NCBI RefSeq assembly: GCF_014201145.1
Contig: NZ_JACHDP010000001.1
Coordinates: 2,294,001 to 2,358,000, forward strand
DNA length: 64,000 nt
Direction: 5' to 3'
Origin: Micromonospora parathelypteridis
GTDB lineage: Bacteria > Actinomycetota > Actinomycetes > Mycobacteriales > Micromonosporaceae
The notes under the pieces were generated by a model that saw nothing but the letters and a program-made list of their open reading frames with translations, had not been told where the DNA came from and searched no databases. The position numbers were made by a program, and so were the translations under genes. This document shows positions 1 through 7,815 of this stretch, in pieces (position 1 is the first letter of the stretch; the number at the start of each line of letters is the position of its first letter).

Positions 1-159
1 TCGGACTCGCCGGACGGGTCCGGTGCGCCCGGCGCGCCGGGTGGTGCGCCCGGCGTGCCCGGCGACCCTGTTGCGCCCGGTGTGCCCAGTGCCCCCGGCA
101 TGCCCGGCGCCCCTGGCGCGCCCGTTCCCACGCCGTCTCCGTCGAGCCCTTCGCGGTGA
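1..159 (+). CDS. C-terminal fragment of a collagen-like low-complexity protein (5' partial)
   Basis: The frame runs open from the first base to a TGA at 157-159 and gives 52 residues, so the gene begins before the window. The residues are almost all Gly, Ala, Pro, Val and Ser in G-x-P steps (GAPGAPGGAPGVPG), followed by a Pro/Ser tail. This resembles the disordered tail of a secreted or wall protein, but the functional domain is not visible. A perfect 10-bp stem-loop directly downstream (166-204) supports a gene end here. It could still be a chance open frame in a GC-rich repeat, so no function is given. Confidence 0.45.
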   Translation, partial: SDSPDGSGAPGAPGGAPGVPGDPVAPGVPSAPGMPGAPGAPVPTPSPSSPSR

Positions 160-165
160 ACAGTG

Positions 166-204
166 CCGGTCAGGCAGGCGGCCCCCCGGCCCCGGCCTGA
201 CCGG
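166..204 (+). terminator. stem-loop after the partial gene
   Basis: CCGGTCAGGC (166-175) pairs perfectly with GCCTGACCGG (195-204) around a GC-rich loop, seven bases after the stop at 159. There is no T-tract, which is common for terminators in GC-rich actinomycetes. Confidence 0.5.
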
Positions 205-405
205 CCAACCCACGGTCGTCTCCGGCGGCGGCGTCAGGACGCTGGCGGCTTCCCCGAGTCGAGAGGTCGATCGGAGATCCCGGTCACCTTCTCCCGGCAC
301 TTCCCGTACCAGCGCACCGGTGAACAGGATGCGCCGGCGCACCAGGTTTGCCGAGGCCGGCACGCCCGCTCATTCTTGGGCCATGACCGATAACGGACAT
401 CCGGT

Positions 406-1851
406 GTGCGAGCTGCGGAGGCCGCGTTGACCACCGCCATGGCCCGGGTGCCCAACTCGCTCACCGGGCAGATCGTCACACCCGGTGACCGCCGGTACGC
501 GCAACTGCGCTCGACGTACACCACGTCGGCGTCGCCGGCGGCCGTGCTGCTGCCGAAGACCACCGCGCAGGTGGTCGACGCGCTCCGCTACGCGCGGGAA
601 CAGCGACTGCCCATCGCCGTCCGCAGCGGGGGGCACGGCTTCTCCGGGGCGTCCTCCAACAACGGTGGCGTGGTCATCGACCTGTCCATGCTCAACCGGG
701 TGCAGGTGCTCGACGAGCGGGCCGGGCTGGTCCGGGTCGAGGCCGGTGCCCGCTGGGCGAACGTCGCGAAGGCGCTGGCCCCGTACGGCCTGGTGATCAG
801 CTCAGGTGACCACGGCAACGTCGGCGTCGGCGGCCTGGCCACCGGCGGCGGCGTCGGTTGGTTGGTCCGCGCCCACGGCCTCACCATCGACCGTGTCCGC
901 GCGGTCGAGGTGGTGCTCGCCGACGGGACGCTGGTACGGGCGGACGCGGAGCACGAGCCGGAGCTGTTCTGGCTGGTCCGCGGTGCCGGAGCCGGCGCGG
1001 GGATCGTGGTGGCCTTCGAGATCGAGGCAGCCGAGCAGCGCAATGTCGGCGTGGCGCAGTTGGTCGTCGAAGCGCACCCGGACGGTCGCACCATCCGGGA
1101 GTGGACGGCCTACCTCTCGCAGGCCCCACGGGAGTTGTCCGCGGCGGCCGTGCTGTACGCGGAGGGCCGCTCGGCCCTCATGTCCATCACCGCCGTGGTG
1201 GCCGCCGAGAGCCTGCGCCGGGCCCGGCCCGCGGTGGAGCCGCTGCTCGCCATCGGAAAGGTGCTCGAACACCGGACCGACCTGCTGCCCTACCCGACCC
1301 TGGTGCCGACCGCGCACCTGCACCCCAACGTCGGGCAGCAACGTGGCACGACCACCAACGGTCTGTTCACCGGGCTGGACGACGCCGGCGCGCGGGCCGT
1401 GATGCGAGCGGTGACCGGGCCGGGGCGGGCGGTGGTCCAGCTCCGCTCGCTGGGTGGGGCGGTCAACGACGTCGCTCCCGACGCGACCGCGTACCCGCAT
1501 CGCCACCAGGACACGCTGGTCATCGCCTCGGTGTTCCCACCGCAGGGCGGGGCTGCGTTGGACGCCGCCTGGCGGGCCGCCGGAGCCCGCGCCGACGGCG
1601 CGTACGTCAATTTCGAGAGCCGGCCGAACCCGGCCGCGTTCGCCCGGATCTACCCGGGCGAGACCGGGGCCCGGGTGCGGCGGTTGTGGAAGCGGTACGA
1701 CCCGGATGGCGTCTTCCGGCCGGCCCTGCTGACCGGCCAGCCCACCCGAGCAGGTCAGCCCACCCGAGCCGGTCAGCAGGGCCGCGCCGGTCAGTCGAGC
1801 CGATCCGGTCAGCCCGGCCGATCCGGCCAGCCTCATCGGCGCCGCCGCTGA
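406..1851 (+). CDS. FAD-binding oxidoreductase of the berberine-bridge (PCMH) type
   Basis: 481-residue flavoprotein oxidase/dehydrogenase, substrate unknown. The FAD-binding PCMH domain covers about residues 45-215. The RSGGHG motif puts His77 at the place used for covalent FAD attachment in this family. The second attachment Cys of bicovalent members is absent (GDHGNVGVGG), so at most one covalent bond is expected. The berberine-bridge C-terminal element (YVNF, about residue 395, and YDPDGVFRP) is present. The start taken is GTG at 406; TTG 427 or ATG 439 are possible. After the normal end at about residue 442 the protein runs into six hexapeptide repeats G-Q-x-x-R-A/S and a basic end. No signal peptide is visible. 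It stands alone, so context gives no pathway. Confidence 0.85.
   Translation: MRAAEAALTTAMARVPNSLTGQIVTPGDRRYAQLRSTYTTSASPAAVLLPKTTAQVVDALRYAREQRLPIAVRSGGHGFSGASSNNGGVVIDLSMLNRVQVLDERAGLVRVEAGARWANVAKALAPYGLVISSGDHGNVGVGGLATGGGVGWLVRAHGLTIDRVRAVEVVLADGTLVRADAEHEPELFWLVRGAGAGAGIVVAFEIEAAEQRNVGVAQLVVEAHPDGRTIREWTAYLSQAPRELSAAAVLYAEGRSALMSITAVVAAESLRRARPAVEPLLAIGKVLEHRTDLLPYPTLVPTAHLHPNVGQQRGTTTNGLFTGLDDAGARAVMRAVTGPGRAVVQLRSLGGAVNDVAPDATAYPHRHQDTLVIASVFPPQGGAALDAAWRAAGARADGAYVNFESRPNPAAFARIYPGETGARVRRLWKRYDPDGVFRPALLTGQPTRAGQPTRAGQQGRAGQSSRSGQPGRSGQPHRRRR
1735..1842 (+). repeat. six 18-bp tandem repeats at the 3' end of the FAD oxidoreductase gene
   Basis: Six in-frame 18-bp units code for GQPTRA, GQPTRA, GQQGRA, GQSSRS, GQPGRS and GQPHRR. 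The first two are nearly identical in DNA and the rest have drifted. They add a basic, Gln/Gly/Arg-rich tail to the enzyme. Confidence 0.85.
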
Positions 1852-1958
1852 CCTCCACGCCCGCCGCCGATGGCCGACCGCCGGTCGTCCAGCTGGGGGC
1901 ACACTGAGGTCCGATTCCCGCCAGCAGGCGGCCCGACCAGCGGGGCATCATCGGTGAC

Positions 1959-3482
1959 ATGGAGTTGGACTTCGAGCGTTGTTACCGGGCCGTGGACAGC
2001 CGTGACCAGCGGTTCGACGGCTGGTTCTACACCGGCGTGACGTCCACCGGCATCTACTGCCGGCCGTCCTGCCCGGCGATCACGCCCAAACGGCAGAACG
2101 TCCGGTTCTTCCCGTCCGCCGCCGCCGCGCAGGGGATCGGGCTGCGCGCCTGCCGCCGCTGCCGGCCGGACGCCGCGCCGGGCTCACCCCTGTGGGACGT
2201 CCGCGCGGACGTGGTCGGTCGGGCGATGCGGCTGATCGCCGACGGGGTGGTCGACCGGGACGGCGTACCGGGGCTGGCCTCCCGTCTGGGCTACACCGAT
2301 CGGCACCTGCACCGGATGTTGAGCGCCGAAATGGGTGCCGGACCGCTCGCGCTGGCCCGCGCTCAGCGGGCGCAGACCGCCCGGATCCTGATCGAGACGA
2401 CCGGCCTGCCGATGGCGGAGATCGCGTTCGCCGCGGGCTTCGGCAGCATCCGGCAGTTCAACGACACGCTCCGCGAGGTGTACGCGAGCGCACCGTCCGA
2501 CCTGCGGACGGCCCGGGGTGGCCAGCAGGCAGCGATCGGGGCGGGCACCATCGCGCTCCGGCTGGCGTACCGCCCGCCGCTGCACGCCCAGGCGCTGCTG
2601 GACTTCCTCGCGGTGCGGGCGCTGCCCGGCCTGGACGAGGTCCGCGACGGGACGTACCACCGGGGTTTGCGGTTGCCACACGGCACCGGCGAGGTGGCGC
2701 TGACCCCGGCGGACGGGCACGTCGCGGCGACGCTGCGGCTGACCGACCTGCGTGACCTGGCACCTGCGGTGGCCCGCTGCCGGCGGCTGCTCGACCTGGA
2801 CGCGGACCCGGCGGCCATCGACGCCACGCTCGCCGCCGACCCGGCGCTCGCTCCGGCGGTCGCCGCCGAACCGGGAATCCGGGTCCCCCGTGCCGTGGAC
2901 GGCTTCGAGATGGCCGTCCGCGCCATCATCGGCCAACAGGTCTCGGTCCTATCGGCCCAAAAAACCCTGACCCGCCTCCTAACCACCCCCACCACCCCCA
3001 CCACCCCCACCGCTCAAGTCGATCATGAGGTTATTGCCGACGGCGTCGGCGTGTCGCGGCAACAACTTCATGCTCACCTGGGCGAGGAGGGTCGGGGCGC
3101 GGGGTTGCGGGGGTTTTTGAGCGCGGAGGACTTGTTGGTGCTGCCGGACTCGGGATTTGGGATGCCCGCCGCACGGCGGGAGACCTTGCGTGGGCTGGCG
3201 CGGGCGGTTGTCGACGGGTCGCTGGACCTCGCGGCGGGCGTCGATCGGGAGGACGCCGTCCGGCGGCTGCTCGCGCTGCCCGGCATCGGCCCGTGGACCG
3301 CCAACTACCTGGCCATGCGCGCCTTCGGCGACCCGGATGTCCTGCTCAGCACCGACCTCGCGGTCCGGCGCGGCGCCGCCGCGCTGGGCCTGCCCGACAC
3401 CCCGACAACCCTCGACAAGCACGCCGAACGCTGGCGCCCCTGGCGGTCCTACGCCACGATCAGACTCTGGAGAGCGGCATGA
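1959..3482 (+). CDS. alkA: Ada-type regulator fused to DNA-3-methyladenine glycosylase (AlkA)
   Basis: 507-residue bifunctional alkylation-response protein. Residues 1-75 are the Ada zinc domain with Cys34, Cys38, Cys65 and Cys68, which in Ada takes up methyl groups from phosphotriesters. Residues 85-180 are an AraC-type double helix-turn-helix. From about 190 follow the AlkA N-terminal fold and the HhH glycosylase domain (LLALPGIGPWTANYL), with the catalytic Asp in STDLAVRRG. The stop overlaps the start of the alkyltransferase gene (ATGA), so the two form an operon for adaptive alkylation repair. Odd point: residues about 340-386, between the QQVSVLSAQ and FGMPAARR motifs, come from a palindromic repeat element and its C- and G-rich arms, making this linker roughly 25 residues longer than I know from the family. 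The frame stays open and downstream catalytic motifs are intact. Confidence 0.92.
   Translation: MELDFERCYRAVDSRDQRFDGWFYTGVTSTGIYCRPSCPAITPKRQNVRFFPSAAAAQGIGLRACRRCRPDAAPGSPLWDVRADVVGRAMRLIADGVVDRDGVPGLASRLGYTDRHLHRMLSAEMGAGPLALARAQRAQTARILIETTGLPMAEIAFAAGFGSIRQFNDTLREVYASAPSDLRTARGGQQAAIGAGTIALRLAYRPPLHAQALLDFLAVRALPGLDEVRDGTYHRGLRLPHGTGEVALTPADGHVAATLRLTDLRDLAPAVARCRRLLDLDADPAAIDATLAADPALAPAVAAEPGIRVPRAVDGFEMAVRAIIGQQVSVLSAQKTLTRLLTTPTTPTTPTAQVDHEVIADGVGVSRQQLHAHLGEEGRGAGLRGFLSAEDLLVLPDSGFGMPAARRETLRGLARAVVDGSLDLAAGVDREDAVRRLLALPGIGPWTANYLAMRAFGDPDVLLSTDLAVRRGAAALGLPDTPTTLDKHAERWRPWRSYATIRLWRAA
2975..3118 (+). repeat. palindromic repeat element inserted in the alkA coding sequence
   Basis: The core at 3018-3078 (61 bp) has arms GTCGATCATGAGGTTATTGC and the complement of GCAACAACTTCATGCTCACC, matching at about 17 of 22 positions, around a centre with CGGCGTGTC. 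It is flanked by a C-rich arm (repeated CCACCCCCA, 2975-3017) and a G-rich arm with five G-runs (3079-3118). Core, centre and arms match the copies at 29335 and 58051. Here the element is translated. Confidence 0.8.
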
Positions 3483-3988
3483 GCATCGACAGCACCGTGC
3501 TGAGCACACCGACCGGTCCGCTCAGCATCATCGCCGGCCCGGACGGCGACGTTCGGGCGGCCGGTTTCACCCCGGACCCGGCGGCGCTGCTGCCCCTGGT
3601 CCACCCGACCCTGCGGGGGCCGCTGCGACAGCGGGCCGACCTCGGCCCGGTCAGCGCCGCCGTCACGTCCTACCTGGACGGTGACCTCAGCGCCATCGAC
3701 GCCGTGCCGATTCGTCAGCACACCGGCGGGGAGTTCATGGCGCACGCGTGGCAGGTGCTGCGCGAGGTGCCTCCGGGCACCCCGATCACCTACACCGGGT
3801 ACGCCGCGCTCGCCGGTCGGCCACCCGCGGTGCGGGCCGCCGCCGCTGCCTGCGCCCGGAACGCGGCGGCACTGTTCGTGCCCTGCCACCGGGTACTTCG
3901 CACCGACGGCACGCTCGGTGGCTACCGCTGGGGACTGGACGTGAAGAAGTGGCTTCTCGGTCATGAGCGGCGCTTGACGACAAGCTGA
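3479..3988 (+). CDS. ogt: methylated-DNA--protein-cysteine methyltransferase
   Basis: 169-residue O6-alkylguanine-DNA alkyltransferase. It moves the alkyl group from O6-methylguanine to its own Cys, so each molecule acts once. The active-site motif PCHRV is at about residues 139-143, preceded by the helix-turn-helix segment with the arginine finger (AACARNAAALFVPCH) and the ITYTGYAALAG segment typical of the family. The ATG at 3479 overlaps the TGA of the Ada/AlkA gene by four bases, so translation is coupled and this is the second gene of a repair operon. The frame is open upstream to 3293, but homology and the overlap fix the start at 3479. Confidence 0.95.
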   Translation: MSIDSTVLSTPTGPLSIIAGPDGDVRAAGFTPDPAALLPLVHPTLRGPLRQRADLGPVSAAVTSYLDGDLSAIDAVPIRQHTGGEFMAHAWQVLREVPPGTPITYTGYAALAGRPPAVRAAAAACARNAAALFVPCHRVLRTDGTLGGYRWGLDVKKWLLGHERRLTTS

Positions 3989-4025
3989 CACAATTGTCGC
4001 CTTCTATTAACGCTACCGTCTGGTA

Positions 4026-5882
4026 GTGCCTGTGGAGATCGGCGGCAGCCCGGCCACCCGGGCCGCCGCGCCCCACCATCCGTTGCACAACCTCTGGCGC
4101 CTCCGTCCCTACCTGCGCCCGTACGCCGCCGAGTTCGCCTGGCTGCTCGTCGCGGGCCTCGCCGGAACAGCGGCCGGGATCGCCGTACCGCTGGTCGTGC
4201 AGCGGGTGGTGGACGGGCCGGTGGCCCGACACGAACCTGTCGGGCTGCTCCAGCTCGGCGGCCTGGCGCTGCTGCTCGGCGTGGTCGAGGCGGTGCTCAT
4301 CTTCATCCGCCGGTGGGTGCAGTCCTCCTCGGCGGTGGGCATGGAGGCGGCGCTACGCGCCGACGTCTACGCCCACCTGCAACGACTGCCGACGAACTTC
4401 CACGACCGTTGGCAGTCCGGCCAGTTGCTCTCCCGGATCACCAGCGACCTGTCGGTGATCCGCCGGTTCCTCTCCTTCGGCGTGTTCTTCCTGGTGCTCA
4501 ACCTGACCACCTACGTGGTCGTGGTGGTGCTCCTGATCAACCTGCACCCGGTACTCGGGGTGCTGGTCGCGGCCAGCGCGGTGCCGCTGCTGCTGATCAG
4601 TCGCCGGTTCGGGCGGCACTACCATGCCGCGTCCCGACGGATGCAGGATCAGCAGGGCGACGTGGCGACTCTGGTCGAGGAGACAGCACAGGGCCTGCGC
4701 ACCATGAAGGCGTACGGCCGGGGGCCCGAACTGGCGGACCGCTTCGCCGGCGGGGCCCGCAGGCTGCACGACACAGGGGTCAGCAAGGCGCGACTGCTGG
4801 CCAACACCTCGGCGTTGCTCGACCTGGTGCCCAACGTGACCCTGGGCGTGGTGCTGGTGGCCGGGGCGGCCGCCGCCGCGAAGGGTGCGCTCACCATCGG
4901 CGAGCTGGTCGCGTTCGTCAGCCTCCAACTGATGCTCATCTGGCCGGTGCAGTCGCTGGGTTGGATCATCGCCAACGGTCAGGAGGCCGCCACCGCAGCC
5001 GACCGGCTCCAGGAGGTGCTGGACACCCCACCCCAGATCGTGGACCTGCCCGGCGCGCTCGCGCTCCCCCGAGACACGGTCCACGGCCGGCTCCGCTTCG
5101 AGCGCGTCGCGTTCAGCTACCCGGGTGCCACCACCCCGGTGCTGCGCGAAATCGACCTGACCATCGAACCGGGCGAAACGCTGGCCCTGGTCGGTGCCAC
5201 CGGCTCCGGCAAGAGCACGCTGCTCTCCCTGGTGCCCCGGCTGCACGAGGTGACCGCCGGCCGGATCACCCTGGACGGGCACGACCTGCGCGAGCTGCGG
5301 CTGGCCTCGCTGCGCCGACTGGTCGGGGTGGCGTTCGAGGAACCCACGCTCTTCTCCATGTCGGTGCGGGAGAACCTCACCCTGGGACGCCCGGACGCCG
5401 GCGACGACGACGTCCAAGCGGCCCTCGCGCTGGCCCAGGCGGACTTCGCGTACGAGTTGCCGTGGGGATTGGCCACCCGGGTAGGCGAGCAGGGGCTGTC
5501 CCTCTCCGGCGGGCAACGGCAACGACTCGCGTTGGCACGGGCCGTGCTCGGCCGACCGGCGGTGCTGGTGCTGGACGACCCGCTGTCGGCCCTCGACGTG
5601 CACACCGAAGCGCTCGTCGAGGCGGCACTGCGGCGGGTCCTGCGCGACAGCACCGCGCTACTGGTGGTGCACCGACCCTCGACGATCGCCCTGGCCGACC
5701 GGGTCGCCCTGCTCGAAGACGGGCACATCACCGCGATCGGGCGGCACTCCGAACTGCTGGCCACCGTGCCGGCGTACCGGGCGCTGCTCGCCGCCGAGCC
5801 GCCGACCGGGCACCCACCCGCGGCCGGAGCCGCCGGCCCGAGCCCGTCCCCATCGGACGGGTGGGGGCTGGTGCGCTCGTGA
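4026..5882 (+). CDS. ABC exporter half-transporter A (degenerate ATPase site)
   Basis: 618-residue inner-membrane half-transporter, six-helix transmembrane domain (about residues 30-330) followed by a nucleotide-binding domain. Walker A is GATGSGKST, the signature LSGGQRQR, and the H-loop is in VVHRPS. The residue after Walker B is Asp rather than Glu (LVLDDPLSALD), so the catalytic carboxylate at this site is changed, as in the degenerate site of asymmetric heterodimeric exporters. The GTG start at 4026 is 37 bases after the alkyltransferase stop. Its stop overlaps the start of the partner gene (GTGA). Likely a multidrug or lipid exporter; the substrate cannot be read from sequence. Confidence 0.92.
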   Translation: MPVEIGGSPATRAAAPHHPLHNLWRLRPYLRPYAAEFAWLLVAGLAGTAAGIAVPLVVQRVVDGPVARHEPVGLLQLGGLALLLGVVEAVLIFIRRWVQSSSAVGMEAALRADVYAHLQRLPTNFHDRWQSGQLLSRITSDLSVIRRFLSFGVFFLVLNLTTYVVVVVLLINLHPVLGVLVAASAVPLLLISRRFGRHYHAASRRMQDQQGDVATLVEETAQGLRTMKAYGRGPELADRFAGGARRLHDTGVSKARLLANTSALLDLVPNVTLGVVLVAGAAAAAKGALTIGELVAFVSLQLMLIWPVQSLGWIIANGQEAATAADRLQEVLDTPPQIVDLPGALALPRDTVHGRLRFERVAFSYPGATTPVLREIDLTIEPGETLALVGATGSGKSTLLSLVPRLHEVTAGRITLDGHDLRELRLASLRRLVGVAFEEPTLFSMSVRENLTLGRPDAGDDDVQAALALAQADFAYELPWGLATRVGEQGLSLSGGQRQRLALARAVLGRPAVLVLDDPLSALDVHTEALVEAALRRVLRDSTALLVVHRPSTIALADRVALLEDGHITAIGRHSELLATVPAYRALLAAEPPTGHPPAAGAAGPSPSPSDGWGLVRS

Positions 5883-7759
5883 CAGTGCCGAAGCAGGCCG
5901 ACCCACCGCCCGAGGAGGAGCCGGAGCTCACCCGCTGGCGTGGAACCGCCACGGACCCGGAGGCCGACCGGAGTCGAGCCGAGGACGCCGCACCCGAGGC
6001 GGTGGCCCGGCTGCGCCGGCTCAGCCGGGCCCTGCTCGCCGATGAGCTCCGACCACACCGGGGGCGACTCGCCGCCGCGGTCGGCCTGCTGCTGACCCAG
6101 AACGCCGCCGCGATGGCCGGCCCGTACCTCGTCATGGTCGGCATCGACCGGGCCATCCCGCCGCTGCGCGCCGGCGACGCTGGCCCGCTGGTCGCCGTCG
6201 CCGGGGCGTTCGCGGTCGCCTCGATGACCGAGTACGCGGCTCGCCGAGGGTTCCTCACCATCTCTGCCCGGATCGGCCAGGCCGTCCTGCTCGACCTGCG
6301 GCAACGGGTGTTCGGGCACTTCCTGCGGCTGTCCGTGGGCTTCCACGAGCGGTACACCTCGGGCCGGATGGTCTCCCGGCTCACCAGTGACCTGGACTCG
6401 ATCGCCGAGCTGGTCGACGGTGGGATCGACAGCCTGGTGATGGCCGGGCTGTCGATGTTGTCGGTGGCCGCCATCCTGCTCTGGCTGGACCTGCCGCTGG
6501 CCGCCGTGACGCTGCTCGCCTTCCCGTTCCTGTTCTGGCTCTCCCGGTGGTTCGCCCGGTCGTCGGCGAGCGCGTACCGGCGGACCCGGGACGCGGTCGC
6601 GCTGGTCATCGTGCATTTCGTGGAGTCGATGCGGGGCATCCGGGCGGTGCAGGCGTTCCGCCGGGAGCCGCGCAACCAACGGATCTTCGTGGCGCTCGGC
6701 GACGACTACCGACGAACCAGCCTGCACACGTTCCGGCTGATCGCCACGTACTCGCCGGCGATCAAACTGATCGGCAACGTCACCGTGGCGGTGGTGCTCT
6801 GCTACGGCGGCTGGCGGGTGCTCGGCGGGCAGACCGAGATCGGCGTGCTCGCCGCGTTCCTGCTCTACCTACGTCGCTTCTTCGAGCCGATGCAGGAGTT
6901 GAGCCAGTTCTACAACTCGCTGCAGTCGGCCACGGCGGCACTGGAGAAGTTGGCCGGGGTGCTCGACGAACGGCCGGCCGTGGCCGAGCCGGACCGGCCC
7001 ACACCGCTGCCGAGCGGGCCCGGCCGCGGCGAGTTGACCTTCCGGGCGGTCTCCTTCGGATACCGGGCGGGCACCCCGATCCTCGGCGGGCTGGAGCTGA
7101 CCGTGTCGGCCGGACAGACCGTGGCGCTGATCGGGCCGACCGGCGCGGGCAAGTCGACAATCGCGAAGCTGGTCGCCCGGTTCCACGACCCGGACACCGG
7201 CATCGTCCGGCTGGACGGGGTCGACCTGCGCGAGGTGAGCGACGCCGACCTGCGCCGCGCGGTCGTGTTGGTGACGCAGGAGAACCACCTCTTCAGTGGG
7301 ACGGTCGCCGAGAACATCCGGTTCGGCCGCCCGAGCGCGGACGACGCGGCGGTCGAGGCCGCCGCGCGGTCGATCGGCGCGCACGATTTCATCGCGGCCC
7401 TTCCCGAGGGGTACGCCACCCAGGTGCACCGCCGTGGCGGGCGGCTCTCCGCCGGGCAGCGGCAGTTGGTCGCGTTCGCCCGGGCGTTCCTGGCCGACCC
7501 GACCGTGCTGATCCTGGACGAGGCGACGTCGTCGCTGGACGTGCCGACCGAACGGCTCGTGCAGCGGGCACTCGGCACCATCCTGCGCGACCGAACCGCC
7601 CTGGTGATCGCACATCGGCTCTCCACTGTGGAGACCGCCGACCGGGTGCTCGTTCTCGACGACGGGAAGGTCGTCGAGGACGGCCCACCCGGTGAGCTGG
7701 CCGAGGCCGACGGCCGGTACGCGGCCCTGCACCGGCAGTGGCGCGACTCGTTGATCTGA
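5879..7759 (+). CDS. ABC exporter half-transporter B (canonical ATPase site)
   Basis: 626-residue partner of the preceding half-transporter. A charged N-terminal tail of about 60 residues (rich in Asp, Glu and Pro) precedes six transmembrane helices (about 65-360) and an ATPase domain with Walker A GPTGAGKST, signature LSAGQRQLVAFARAF, Walker B LILDEATSSLD with the catalytic Glu, and H-loop IAHRLST. The GTG at 5879 overlaps the upstream TGA; GTG 5885 is a second possibility. With A it should form one heterodimer with one complete and one degenerate hydrolysis site. Confidence 0.92.
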   Translation: MTVPKQADPPPEEEPELTRWRGTATDPEADRSRAEDAAPEAVARLRRLSRALLADELRPHRGRLAAAVGLLLTQNAAAMAGPYLVMVGIDRAIPPLRAGDAGPLVAVAGAFAVASMTEYAARRGFLTISARIGQAVLLDLRQRVFGHFLRLSVGFHERYTSGRMVSRLTSDLDSIAELVDGGIDSLVMAGLSMLSVAAILLWLDLPLAAVTLLAFPFLFWLSRWFARSSASAYRRTRDAVALVIVHFVESMRGIRAVQAFRREPRNQRIFVALGDDYRRTSLHTFRLIATYSPAIKLIGNVTVAVVLCYGGWRVLGGQTEIGVLAAFLLYLRRFFEPMQELSQFYNSLQSATAALEKLAGVLDERPAVAEPDRPTPLPSGPGRGELTFRAVSFGYRAGTPILGGLELTVSAGQTVALIGPTGAGKSTIAKLVARFHDPDTGIVRLDGVDLREVSDADLRRAVVLVTQENHLFSGTVAENIRFGRPSADDAAVEAAARSIGAHDFIAALPEGYATQVHRRGGRLSAGQRQLVAFARAFLADPTVLILDEATSSLDVPTERLVQRALGTILRDRTALVIAHRLSTVETADRVLVLDDGKVVEDGPPGELAEADGRYAALHRQWRDSLI

Positions 7760-7815
7760 ACCAGCGTTGCGGCAACTGCGTGGCTCGACCCTCCGGCGGT
7801 GCCTACGATCGCAGG

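Noticed and set aside
4313-5878. Long plus-strand open frame in another phase across the first ABC half-transporter
   Set aside because: Arg/Gly/Pro-rich shadow of the real gene; only its 3' part from 5879 is the real second half-transporter.
7760-7815. T-box leader before valS
   Set aside because: The gap is only 56 bases, too short for a T-box.
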